Shown here: positions 24,761 to 32,666 of the stretch, one piece after another
Layout: each line of letters starts with the position of its first letter
How positions within the stretch are numbered: the first letter of the stretch is position 1
Source: an uncultured Alphaproteobacteria bacterium
GTDB taxonomy: Bacteria > Pseudomonadota > Alphaproteobacteria > Rs-D84
Assembly (NCBI GenBank): GCA_904502095.1
Contig: CAJGDG010000008.1
Span: 1 to 43,836 of the forward strand
DNA length: 43,836 nucleotides
Direction of reading: 5' to 3'
Position numbers and translations under genes: made by a program
Notes under the pieces: generated by a model
The model's database searches: none
Told to the model about the DNA's origin: nothing
What the model saw: the letters and a program-made list of their open reading frames with translations, nothing else

Positions 24761-24969
24761 TTCTTTAACTTCTTTAAAATATTTATTGATTTATCAATCA
24801 TTTCTGTGGCACGAACATTTTTCTCGCGCAGATTTTTAACCTGTTCGGTTAAAATTGCCACTTCTAAATCAGTTTGCTTGCCCGCGTGTATCGCAGTGCC
24901 GCGCAGACGCGCCGCCGCCTCTTCCAGGGCGGACAATTCGTTAAAAATTTGCTGTTTTAAATCTGACAT
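24757..24969 (-). CDS. Coiled-coil partner upstream of zapA (ZauP-like)
   Basis: 70 residues, nearly all coiled coil: heptad-like leucines run through LSALEEAAARLRG, AILTEQVKNLREKN and INILKKLKK. Caulobacter encodes a coiled-coil protein (ZauP) directly upstream of zapA that forms a pair with ZapA to focus the Z-ring. This gene has the same place, size and nature, so the equivalence is inferred from context. Translation is coupled to zapA. Confidence 0.7.
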   Translation of the reverse strand: MSDLKQQIFNELSALEEAAARLRGTAIHAGKQTDLEVAILTEQVKNLREKNVRATEMIDKSINILKKLKK

Positions 24970-25014
24970 ATTTGCAGTTTAAGACATTTTTTATATGCGT
25001 TCAACCCTAAAATG

Positions 25015-25023
25015 TGATATAAT
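25015..25023 (+). promoter_or_regulatory. Extended -10 promoter of the 25051 gene
   Basis: TGATATAAT (25015-25023) is an extended -10 (TGn plus TATAAT) without a good -35. A leader of about 20 bases follows, with GTGGGGG upstream of the start codon. Confidence 0.6.
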
Positions 25024-25050
25024 GTTCGCATAATTGTGGGGGATTGATTT

Positions 25051-26013
25051 ATGAAAACTAAAATTATTTATATTTCTGGCAACGAAACCTTTGAAATGGC
25101 CCAGATTCGTGCGGCTTTTGATGAAGTGCGCGCAACATTGGGACTGGATAACGACACCGTTCTGTTTGGTGTGCCTGTTGATTCGGACAATGCATTGGCA
25201 GAAACAGCAGATATCGACACCAATGAAACTGTTGTCCAAGCGATTATCGAAACGTCTGAAACAAACGCCGAACCAGAAGCAATATCAGAATCAGACGCAA
25301 CAGAAACCCCAGAAATATCAGAAATATCAGAAATATCAGAAATATCAGAAACAGAAAAAGCAGACATCCCTGAAATCATCACAGAAACAATACCAGAAGA
25401 ATCAACAACCGTTGTGCCAATTTTATCTGTTCTGGGTGGCCAAGATACAGACACCGCCCCAGAATCTGAACCAGAAATCGAACCAGAAATTCCCGAAACC
25501 GAATCTGAACCTGATATTCAAGAACCGGTGACAGAACCTGTTGTCGGAACTGTTATCGAAACCCCAGAAGACAAAGATACAGATATTGTTCCAGAAAAAA
25601 TCAGTTTGGATGATGTTGCCGACCCAGAAGAACCCGTTTCAACATCCGAAAAAACATTGGAACAATTACTGGAAAGCATGACGCCACTTCGTGAAGATAC
25701 AGTTGCCGAAGAAAATACTGTACAAATCGATACCCCAGCAGAAGCCACATTGGACACAGACGATACTGACGCAACACTGGCACAACTGGCATCAGAATTT
25801 GCACAAAACGAAGACAAAATCGCCAGCTCAACAAAAAATGAAACGGGCGGAAAAATCGGAAAGCTAAAAAACATTTTGCCCTTTAAAAAGGCCAAACGCG
25901 ATGATAACAGCCTGATGGGCGACCTGTTCGGATGGGCGGGCATCGCGGCAAACGATGAAGATTTTTCTATACCAGGATTCTTTACACAAAACGCAAAAAA
26001 ACAAGGCGCATAA
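25051..26013 (+). CDS. Acidic repetitive cytoplasmic protein of unknown function
   Basis: 320 residues. A short ordered N-terminus (MKTKIIYISGNETFEMAQIRAAF, about 1-45) is followed by about 200 residues of Glu-, Pro-, Thr-, Ser- and Asp-rich low complexity, with a run of four ISE units coded by a 9-base tandem repeat. The C-terminus turns basic and ordered (KIGKLKNILPFKKAKRDDN, then GDLFGWAGIAANDEDFSIPGFF). The plan suggests an acidic tether between two folded or binding ends. It is divergent from the zapA pair. I recognise no family. Confidence 0.75.
   Translation: MKTKIIYISGNETFEMAQIRAAFDEVRATLGLDNDTVLFGVPVDSDNALAETADIDTNETVVQAIIETSETNAEPEAISESDATETPEISEISEISEISETEKADIPEIITETIPEESTTVVPILSVLGGQDTDTAPESEPEIEPEIPETESEPDIQEPVTEPVVGTVIETPEDKDTDIVPEKISLDDVADPEEPVSTSEKTLEQLLESMTPLREDTVAEENTVQIDTPAEATLDTDDTDATLAQLASEFAQNEDKIASSTKNETGGKIGKLKNILPFKKAKRDDNSLMGDLFGWAGIAANDEDFSIPGFFTQNAKKQGA
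25311..25346 (+). repeat. In-frame 9-base tandem repeat
   Basis: Four copies of AGAAATATC in a row, coding (E)ISE. Its length can change without a frameshift. Confidence 0.85.
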
Positions 26014-26022
26014 AAAAATTTT

Positions 26023-26481
26023 ATGAACACAGCACGAATTCTTAAAATCTTGGAAAACTCTGGGTTTCATAACCTGCGCGCGAACAGCGATTTTATTTAT
26101 ATGGAAGACCCATCATGTGCCCTGCGTGCGTTTGATACTTTCTTTGACTATGCGTGGATTGCCATATTATGTATCACAGGGTTGCTGCTGTTTGGTTGGG
26201 GAATATCAAAACTGCGCGGCGCCAAAGACGACATATTTTCAAATATGACCAATCTGTTGTTGGTGTTCGGCGTTATATCTGTATTAAAACCCGCAATGAA
26301 TATGATTTATGGCGATAATTTGTTTGCACGCGGATGTGATGAAATATCTGTATCTATATCAGAAGTAAACAAACTAATCGAATCAAGTGACGAGCAGTTC
26401 GGAAATAAAGACGAGTTTTTGTACGAAGATTTACAAATATTCGATTCCGGTATCCCAGAATACGAAGAAGTCATATACTAA
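26023..26481 (+). CDS. Membrane protein of unknown function
   Basis: 152 residues with two membrane segments (about 44-64, WIAILCITGLLLFGWGISKL, and 74-94, NLLLVFGVISVLKPAM) joined by a charged loop. The C-terminal tail of about 55 residues is acidic (SSDEQFGNKDEFLYEDLQ). There is no signal peptide. The two-helix plan is a little like VirB2/TrbC pilins, but neither the leader nor neighbours support that. It follows the acidic protein by 9 bases, so it is in the same operon. The stop is one base from the convergent radC stop. Confidence 0.75.
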   Translation: MNTARILKILENSGFHNLRANSDFIYMEDPSCALRAFDTFFDYAWIAILCITGLLLFGWGISKLRGAKDDIFSNMTNLLLVFGVISVLKPAMNMIYGDNLFARGCDEISVSISEVNKLIESSDEQFGNKDEFLYEDLQIFDSGIPEYEEVIY

Positions 26482-26482
26482 A

Positions 26483-27178
26483 TTAATCTTTGAAAAATTT
26501 TGATTTATTAAGCAAATGTTCCCCGCGCATTGAATGAAATATCCCGCCCGCTAAAACATAATGATCGTATAATTGCACACCGCATAAATTAAGCGCACTT
26601 TCCAGTTCTGTTGTAAATTCAACATCTGCATGCGAAAAACTGTTGGTTGATGATGGATGATTGTGCAGTAAAACTACACTGCGAATACCGTCTTTTAATG
26701 CACGCTTCATTATATGCGCCGCATAAACAGGCGATTCTTCGATTGAACCTTTGCTGTTGATTTCATGGTCAACCAAACAAAAGTTAGCATTCAAATACAA
26801 AACGTGTAATTCTTCGGTGCTTTTACCGGCGACTTGCAATCTGCAAAATTCTTCCAGATGCTGTTGATTGGCAAATACGGGCTTGTCTGTAATTTTTGTT
26901 CTGTGGCCAATTGTCATTAAACCACATGCCAGTTTTATTAATATCGCAGTTGTACGACCAATACCAGGCACAGATACCAAATCATCGTATTCCGCAGCCA
27001 GAACATAATATACGCCACCGAAACGCTTTTCTAATGCCCGTGCCAACGGTTTTACATCACGACGCGGAATTGCAAAGCCCAACAACAATTCCAGCATTTC
27101 AGAATCTGTTAACTTATCATCCAAGAATTTTTGTCTTAGACGCTCGCGATGACCTAAATAGTATTTTTCGTCAGGCAT
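26483..27178 (-). CDS. radC: RadC-family JAB/MPN protein
   Basis: 231 residues. An N-terminal helix-hairpin-helix region (SVPGIGRTTAILI, about 68-81) precedes a JAB/MPN domain with the metal site HNHPSS (H172, H174) and D185, and an upstream glutamate. The family is named for a DNA-repair phenotype that was later shown to be due to another gene, so its real function is still open. It is the last gene of the lptE-holA-map-radC series, 13 bases after map. Confidence 0.93.
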   Translation of the reverse strand: MPDEKYYLGHRERLRQKFLDDKLTDSEMLELLLGFAIPRRDVKPLARALEKRFGGVYYVLAAEYDDLVSVPGIGRTTAILIKLACGLMTIGHRTKITDKPVFANQQHLEEFCRLQVAGKSTEELHVLYLNANFCLVDHEINSKGSIEESPVYAAHIMKRALKDGIRSVVLLHNHPSSTNSFSHADVEFTTELESALNLCGVQLYDHYVLAGGIFHSMRGEHLLNKSKFFKD

Positions 27179-27191
27179 TACTGGACGCCCC

Positions 27192-27953
27192 TTAAATCAT
27201 CTTTTCAGTAAAAATGATCGCACCGTCTTCGGTTATACCAATTGTATGTTCCCACTGGGCGGACAAACCACCATCAACTGTGCGCGCGGTCCAACCATCT
27301 TCATCGATTTTACATTCGGCAGAACCTGTATTTATCATAGGCTCAATAGTAAAGACCAGACCTGGCACCATTTTTACTTTGTCCCAACGACGATCATAAA
27401 AGTGATATATCTGGGGATCATCATGCATAACCTTGCCAATACCGTGCCCAACAAAATCACGTGATATCGAAAAACCGTGTGGGGCGACGACCTGCTCTAT
27501 GGTTTTGCCAATTTCAGACAACGGAACACCCGGCGCACAAATAGAAATCGCCGCATTCAATGCATCTTGGCACACTTGAACTAATTTGCGGGCCTGGGGC
27601 GTGACATTGCCAATCATAAACATACGCGAGGCATCGCCGTGAAAACCCTTGTACTCGGCTGTTAAGTCAACATTTACAATGTCACCATCTTTTAAAATAA
27701 CATCATCGCTGGGAATTCCATGAACGATAACATCGTTTACAGATGTACAGATATGCTTTGGATACCCGTGATAACCCAAATCAGATGAACGCGCACCATT
27801 TTCTTTTAAAAACTGGGCCACCATTCTGTCAATTTCGCCGGTAGAAATTCCCGCCTTGATATATGGCGAAATAAAATCAAAACAACGCGCAACAACATCG
27901 CCCGCCGCACGCAGACGCTTGAAATCTTTGGGTGCATAAACTGATGCCAACAT
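27192..27953 (-). CDS. map: Methionine aminopeptidase, type I
   Basis: 253 residues. Removes the initiator methionine from nascent proteins. Metal ligands are in DLTAEYKGFHGDASR (two aspartates), GHGIGKVMHDDP (His), FTIEPMI (Glu) and WEHTIGI (Glu), the standard type I order; the length is standard. The ATG overlaps the holA stop by one base (TAATG) with AAGGAATAT upstream, so translation is coupled. It is essential in most bacteria. Confidence 0.95.
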   Translation of the reverse strand: MLASVYAPKDFKRLRAAGDVVARCFDFISPYIKAGISTGEIDRMVAQFLKENGARSSDLGYHGYPKHICTSVNDVIVHGIPSDDVILKDGDIVNVDLTAEYKGFHGDASRMFMIGNVTPQARKLVQVCQDALNAAISICAPGVPLSEIGKTIEQVVAPHGFSISRDFVGHGIGKVMHDDPQIYHFYDRRWDKVKMVPGLVFTIEPMINTGSAECKIDEDGWTARTVDGGLSAQWEHTIGITEDGAIIFTEKMI

Positions 27954-28945
27954 TACATATTCCTTCTTTTTATTGCCAATCTGGCGGCACGCAACGATAA
28001 CTTTAACGCAAAATCACGCATTAAAATTTCTGCCGGCATACCGGTTGTGCGCAATTGCCGCTCTAGCTCATTTAATCGAATTAAAACATTTGAAATTTCC
28101 GTTTCAGACCATATGCGCATTGCCTGTTTAAATTTATCTTCAACCTTCCAAAACAGACGCGGCAGCTGACCGTTGACAACCGCGTTTTGCAGTTTTTTAA
28201 AATGCATATCCAACATACGAACCAACATGTTAGATTCTTTGTTGTCGTAAAACAATCTGTCCAGCGCAGTCATTGTCTGTTGAATATGTCCTGCGGTCAA
28301 AGAATATAAAAAATCGTCCATATCTGCCGCGCCAGTATCAGGCAGACATTTTTCTACATCGCTAAGTTCCACTATTCTTTTGTCATCAACATACAACGCA
28401 ATTTTTGCCAAAAATCCACGCGTAATTCCGCGGTCGACCCCCAGATGTGCAATCATATAATCCATGGCGTCTGGTGTTATCTGGCTGATGCCCGCGGATG
28501 CAGACAATTCGTTTCTGATTAATGTGGCCAATGTTCGCGCATCGTCTGTATAGCACGCCAACGCCGCCATATCATCCGCACCCTCAAACAAAGAGCGCAA
28601 TCCGCCACCCGCACGCAAATCGCCACCTGTCACAATAACCGTTGCGCATAACCCAGGGTGCGAAACCAATTCAGAAATCTGTTTGGCTGATGCATCGCCC
28701 GCATTTGAAATGATTACCATTTTGCGGCCGCCAAACATTGATGGGCTGCAACTTTCTGCGAACAAAGCATCTTGCTTGTCGCGCAATTCGTCAGAATCCA
28801 GCGCAAATAAATTGTCTTTTTCAATCGCCAGTTTTTCAACCGCCATATCACAGTATTCATCAACCTGACCTGCGTCTGGCCCATATATCAAAACCGCACG
28901 AATTTTATCAATTCCGCTTTTAAAATCAGCATCACGCCATTTCAT
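27953..28945 (-). CDS. holA: DNA polymerase III delta subunit
   Basis: 330 residues. Delta is the part of the clamp loader that opens the beta clamp. The N-terminal AAA-like part has VLIYGPDAGQVDEYCD and FGGRKMVIISNA. The C-terminal part has the LYDDN-type region FLYSLTAGHIQQTMTALDRLFYDNK and LVRMLDMHFKKLQ, typical of HolA. The length is close to the 343 of E. coli. In alphaproteobacteria lptE usually lies just before it, as here (overlap TAATG). Confidence 0.88.
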   Translation of the reverse strand: MKWRDADFKSGIDKIRAVLIYGPDAGQVDEYCDMAVEKLAIEKDNLFALDSDELRDKQDALFAESCSPSMFGGRKMVIISNAGDASAKQISELVSHPGLCATVIVTGGDLRAGGGLRSLFEGADDMAALACYTDDARTLATLIRNELSASAGISQITPDAMDYMIAHLGVDRGITRGFLAKIALYVDDKRIVELSDVEKCLPDTGAADMDDFLYSLTAGHIQQTMTALDRLFYDNKESNMLVRMLDMHFKKLQNAVVNGQLPRLFWKVEDKFKQAMRIWSETEISNVLIRLNELERQLRTTGMPAEILMRDFALKLSLRAARLAIKRRNM

Positions 28946-29424
28946 TATTTTTTCGAATCCCCGGATGAATATTTATATGTTTCTGCGATAACACGAGTAC
29001 TGATTTTTTCAGACAATGTACGAATTGCATTCTTTACAGCATTGTTATAAGACGCATTAGACGCAACCAGGTACGACACAAATGTATATGATTCCGCTGC
29101 ATTTTCAGAACCAGATGCAATTTTTTTACCGCCACGACTTAATGTATAACTGGCACTTAATGACACTTCTTGCCATGTGGCGTCACCGGTGGTCTGCAAT
29201 GCCTTGTACGAAGTAATTGGGTTGTTTAATTGCACAGTCAAAGAATATTCCGCATCCGAACCATACCTATCCCCAAACCTTGCCCACAGGGCGTTTCGCA
29301 GTTCTATGCCGTTAATACCGCTGATTGGCGCGACATATATATTTGTATCCTGACCGGAAAACATAGGCTTAAAACCGCACGCCGACAAAAGAACAATTGA
29401 TAAAACCAATAAAATTTTTTTCAT
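28945..29424 (-). CDS. lptE: LPS-assembly lipoprotein LptE
   Basis: 159 residues. The signal peptide ends in the lipobox LLSAC (Cys16), so the protein is lipidated by Lgt and sent to the outer membrane, where it would plug LptD and help place LPS. The GFKPMF sequence after the Cys is typical. The start at 29422-29424 follows GGGGATGAT; the longer frame to 29607 overlaps the divergent gene. First gene of the lptE-holA-map-radC operon. A supply of LPS fits with the glycosyltransferases in the island. Confidence 0.88.
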   Translation of the reverse strand: MKKILLVLSIVLLSACGFKPMFSGQDTNIYVAPISGINGIELRNALWARFGDRYGSDAEYSLTVQLNNPITSYKALQTTGDATWQEVSLSASYTLSRGGKKIASGSENAAESYTFVSYLVASNASYNNAVKNAIRTLSEKISTRVIAETYKYSSGDSKK

Positions 29425-29496
29425 ATCATCCCCAGATTTTCTGTTGCAATTTATTTGTATATTACCTAGACTTTTTATAAATCGCAAGAGGGAATG

Positions 29497-30735
29497 ATGA
29501 ATATTTTTATAATGATTTTGGTGGCTGTGTTTATGATGGGATATTATCTGATGGACAGCCCCAGTCAAAAAATAGAAAAACACACCACAGAATACAGCAT
29601 CATTCAATCAGATATGCGTGGTATTGCACAGTGCGCAACCGCTGCGCATAACGCTCAATTACATGACATGATGTTCGAAGATGTATGCGTTGAACAAAAT
29701 AATATTATAACCGTAAACATTTGCTTGGACGATGCGCATAAAATCATAAACTGTGATAAAAACAAATCTAAAAAGAAAATATCGCACTATTTAGTCACAG
29801 CCACAGGCACAATTGACAGCAGTAAATATGATGAAATTATGAATATTCTGGAAACTTATTTTACAGAAAACTCATCATTTGGCTTGTTTCAAGAAGGTGC
29901 GATTATGTCCGGCGGAACATCAACCCCACGCAGCATCCCCAGCGCAATCATCGAAGAAATAGAATTAACAGACGGTCAACTGGTTTACATAACACAATAC
30001 GAACCTGCCGACATTCCCACAGAAAGCACATCTGGGATTCCTGTCGATATAGTATGCCCAACAGGGACCGCAAAAACATTTCGCTTTGGTCGATGGCAAT
30101 GCGTTGGCGTAAACACAAAAACAGATTGTGGTGGCGATTTGATTTGGGACAGCGATTTACGCGAATGTGTCGCAGATGAATCCAGGCGCCCGTTGTGCAC
30201 AGGCGCACAAACCGCGGTTATGGTCGACGATGTTTGGGAATGCATCAGCCCATTTCCTGAAAAGAAATGCCCAGACAATATGATTGCACGCCTGAACTAT
30301 AACACCTTTGAATGGGAATGTGTCACAGACCCACAAAATACCGCAGATGCAAAAAAATGCGATGGCGCAACAACAGGATATAAATATGGAACATTGGGAA
30401 CAACACTGCGAATTCCACAAACATCATGCACAGACTGTGAACGCATGGTGACAGACCCCGAAACATGTGTATCTGTGTGCGTACCAGACCCATCAAAAAT
30501 AAACGACAAAAATTGTTATCCGGGGGATATTATGGAATGCACTGGGTCGGCACGCGCAATATACTTTGGTTTTCCAAATGCAAAATATCTGCAAAACATC
30601 AGTGATATGATTGATGTGTCGCCGGCTTTTGACAAAAAACATTCCCAAAACAGAAAATTTAATTGTCTGGATTGCGGGGCCGGATATATCGATGCTGAAA
30701 AATCCCAACCGCCATATACAGCAGTGTGTAAATAA
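29497..30735 (+). CDS. Membrane-anchored cysteine-rich protein
   Basis: About 412 residues. The N-terminal hydrophobic segment (MNIFIMILVAVFMMGYYLMD) is an uncleaved signal anchor like that of pilins or minor pseudopilins, without a clear prepilin site. The rest is extracytoplasmic, with over 20 cysteines in short units such as WQCVGVNTKTDCGGDLIWD, RECVADES and WECV. The units of a cysteine, a tryptophan and a second cysteine resemble those of the protein at 31295, so the two belong to one surface family of this organism. Either ATG (29494 or 29497) could start; 29497 has the better spacing from AGAGGGA. The function is unknown. Confidence 0.75.
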   Translation: MNIFIMILVAVFMMGYYLMDSPSQKIEKHTTEYSIIQSDMRGIAQCATAAHNAQLHDMMFEDVCVEQNNIITVNICLDDAHKIINCDKNKSKKKISHYLVTATGTIDSSKYDEIMNILETYFTENSSFGLFQEGAIMSGGTSTPRSIPSAIIEEIELTDGQLVYITQYEPADIPTESTSGIPVDIVCPTGTAKTFRFGRWQCVGVNTKTDCGGDLIWDSDLRECVADESRRPLCTGAQTAVMVDDVWECISPFPEKKCPDNMIARLNYNTFEWECVTDPQNTADAKKCDGATTGYKYGTLGTTLRIPQTSCTDCERMVTDPETCVSVCVPDPSKINDKNCYPGDIMECTGSARAIYFGFPNAKYLQNISDMIDVSPAFDKKHSQNRKFNCLDCGAGYIDAEKSQPPYTAVCK

Positions 30736-30738
30736 GAA

Positions 30739-30760
30739 ACCGCCAAACGGCGGTTTTGTT
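30739..30760 (+). terminator. Terminator after the cysteine-rich gene
   Basis: ACCGCC (30739-30744) with GGCGGT (30749-30754), loop AAAC, then TTTGTTT. Confidence 0.82.
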
Positions 30761-30999
30761 TAATGAATCTTTTGTGCAATCTGCAAAGATTTTAATTCAC
30801 TTTGCAAATTTATTTTTTTTGTAATCGCAGAATCCAAACACGCATTATATTCGGCCATGGCGTTTTGCGCATAAACATCACGCGAACCAGTGTACGCACC
30901 TGCGCGTCTGTATAAATCTTCGATATGTGTATCCAATTCTGAAATTTCACCCTGTTTTGCAATAATTTTTTGCTTTAATAATTTTTGTGACATTTCCAT
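30760..30999 (-). CDS. Small coiled-coil protein of unknown function
   Basis: 79 residues from 30997-30999 (AAAGGACAATAAA upstream). The protein is almost wholly helical, with two coiled-coil stretches (LLKQKIIAKQGEISELDTHI and KKINLQSELKSLQIAQK) and a middle with Tyr and Ala. It has no signal peptide. A longer frame to 31056 has a hydrophobic start but no ribosome binding site. It lies between the two cysteine-rich genes on the other strand. Confidence 0.65.
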   Translation of the reverse strand: MEMSQKLLKQKIIAKQGEISELDTHIEDLYRRAGAYTGSRDVYAQNAMAEYNACLDSAITKKINLQSELKSLQIAQKIH

Positions 31000-31067
31000 T
31001 TTATTGTCCTTTGGCCTTAACAGCACCAAAAGTAGCACAACCATCACATTTGTCAAGTTTTTTATTA

Positions 31068-31096
31068 TTGTTTAATGATGTCCATTGTGATAAAAT
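31068..31096 (+). promoter_or_regulatory. Promoter of the 31295 gene
   Basis: TTGTTT (31068-31073), 17-bp spacer, TAAAAT (31091-31096) with TGA just before it. A leader of about 190 bases follows. Confidence 0.55.
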
Positions 31097-31127
31097 AACT
31101 GTGTTGACAGGTGTTCTGTTAATGGGC

Positions 31128-31268
31128 TTGATAACCCTTTGTCATACGTCTGGACGGACGAAAAACTCCAACATTTGGTTGGAGTGTGTGGAATACATCG
31201 AATAACACACGCAATTTATGACAGTTGTTATCAAACTCCAACCACTTGATTTTTTTAGGTGGTTTTTT
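31128..31268 (+). promoter_or_regulatory. Structured leader with terminator (riboswitch-like candidate)
   Basis: Nested helices: TTGATAAC (31128-31135) with GTTATCAA (31227-31234); TGTCATA (31140-31146) with TATGACA (31217-31223); inside are CGTC/GACG (31147-31160), ACTCCAAC/GTTGGAGT (31165-31185) and GTGTG/CACAC (31186-31210). The terminator AACCAC (31240-31245)/GTGGTT (31259-31264) plus T's follows. The segment 31176-31185 can instead pair 10 bp with ACTCCAACCA (31235-31244), which would break both the upstream hairpin and the terminator. Confidence 0.6.
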
Positions 31269-31294
31269 GTTATTCTGTGGGGGGAGAGACGTAA

Positions 31295-32635
31295 ATGAAA
31301 AGATTTTTGCTGATATTTTTATTTTTAATGCCAATTACATGTATGGGCAATGATACCCCCGCATATACAACCGCAAAAAGCCAACTGGAAACATTATTTC
31401 AACAGGCAAAAGCCGCCATAGAAAAAATTAAAACGACAACAAACACAGAATCACAAGTTATACAGGAAAATACTATTGCCGACAACAATGTTTTCGACAG
31501 CGAGCAAGCGTGCAAAGACACTATAACAAAGTCTGGTCGAAATGGTCTGGAATGTTATAAAGAATCTGACAAATGGAAACTTCGTTGGACATTTAAAGTG
31601 GGTGACGAATGTCCGAAAACAGATTGCAGCGTAAATGCAGAGGTGACAAAATGCGAATACGAACGCGTGACCGCAACCTCTTTTAGCTGCAAGGTGACAG
31701 AATGCAAAACAGGGTACACGGTCGTTGATGGCGTATGTAAAGAAAACCAATCCCAGAATAACGCCAATTCCGAAAGAAACAACTGTACAAAAGACGAAAA
31801 ATCTTTAACCCATAAATGGGATGAAGGCCAAAAGAAATGTGTTGAATTAACAGAATTGGAACGAAAAGATATATGTAATACGAAAAGCGGTTATGAATGG
31901 GACACAGTAAAAAAACAATGCCTTAAATATAACAGTGAAGAATGGTGCAAGAAAAACAACGACTTATGGGTTAGAGGCAAATGTTATTCTGACATACTTG
32001 ATGCCAGAAACGCATGCTTGGATAATACCAGCGAATTCAAATGGGACGAACTGAAAGATGAATGCGTAAGAAAAACAGCCGCCGAAAAAGCGGAAGAAAA
32101 AGCAATGACAGATTGTTTTCAAAAACCTTTGTCGCACAAATGGAACAGCGACAAAAAAACATGCGAAGAATTGAAAACAGACGAAGAAAAGAAAGCGGCC
32201 GCTGACAAATTTAAAGGAAATGCAAAAAAGTGCCCAAAAGAAAAACCTTATTATCGTGTCGGGCCAAATGGCGGCGAGTGCTATGACGAGATTGACGACA
32301 GCGATACAGAAGAAGAAATCAAGGTTTATACGGCTGAAGAAACCGATAAAATTATTAATGACATTAATAAAAAATACCGCGAAAAGCCATTGGAAAAAGT
32401 AGAGGCACCAAAACCAGAGTCGTTAACACGTCCCGGCACAACTGCAAATTCGAACCCTGTCGATATGAATAATTTACAATTGGCCAAGAAACAAGGAGCG
32501 CCCTGCGCATCAAAAGACCCTAATTCTACTGGCGCTGGCACATGGCAGACGAATGGTGGCTTTTGTTTACCAACCTGCAAATCGGGATTTGAAAATAGTG
32601 GTCGCAACGGCGCCTGCTTAAAGAAAAAGAAGTAA
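31295..32635 (+). CDS. Secreted protein with tandem cysteine units
   Basis: 446 residues with a signal peptide (MKRFLLIFLFLMPITCMG). Residues 164-290 contain five units, each with a cysteine pair: C164/C182, C194/C209, C218/C230, C241/C257 and C274/C290; four show the pattern (H/Y/F)(K/E)W(D/N). The N-terminal 120 residues hold more cysteines and the C-terminal part (about 300-400) is Lys/Glu-rich. It ends with a CASKDP...CLPTCKSGF unit. It is probably exported and disulfide-bonded. It has the same style as the 29497 protein. A long structured leader precedes it. No known family is recognised. Confidence 0.75.
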   Translation: MKRFLLIFLFLMPITCMGNDTPAYTTAKSQLETLFQQAKAAIEKIKTTTNTESQVIQENTIADNNVFDSEQACKDTITKSGRNGLECYKESDKWKLRWTFKVGDECPKTDCSVNAEVTKCEYERVTATSFSCKVTECKTGYTVVDGVCKENQSQNNANSERNNCTKDEKSLTHKWDEGQKKCVELTELERKDICNTKSGYEWDTVKKQCLKYNSEEWCKKNNDLWVRGKCYSDILDARNACLDNTSEFKWDELKDECVRKTAAEKAEEKAMTDCFQKPLSHKWNSDKKTCEELKTDEEKKAAADKFKGNAKKCPKEKPYYRVGPNGGECYDEIDDSDTEEEIKVYTAEETDKIINDINKKYREKPLEKVEAPKPESLTRPGTTANSNPVDMNNLQLAKKQGAPCASKDPNSTGAGTWQTNGGFCLPTCKSGFENSGRNGACLKKKK

Positions 32636-32636
32636 A

Positions 32637-32664
32637 AAAAACGCCCAACTGGGCGTTTCTTTTT
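32637..32664. terminator. Bidirectional terminator between convergent genes
   Basis: AAACGCCC (32639-32646) with GGGCGTTT (32651-32658), loop AACT, with A's before and T's after. It serves the gene ending at 32635 and the ligase ending at 32667. Confidence 0.82.
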
Positions 32665-32666
32665 AA

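Noticed and set aside
26023..26481. VirB2/TrbC-type pilin
   Set aside because: It has two membrane helices, but no long cleavable leader and no type IV secretion genes nearby.
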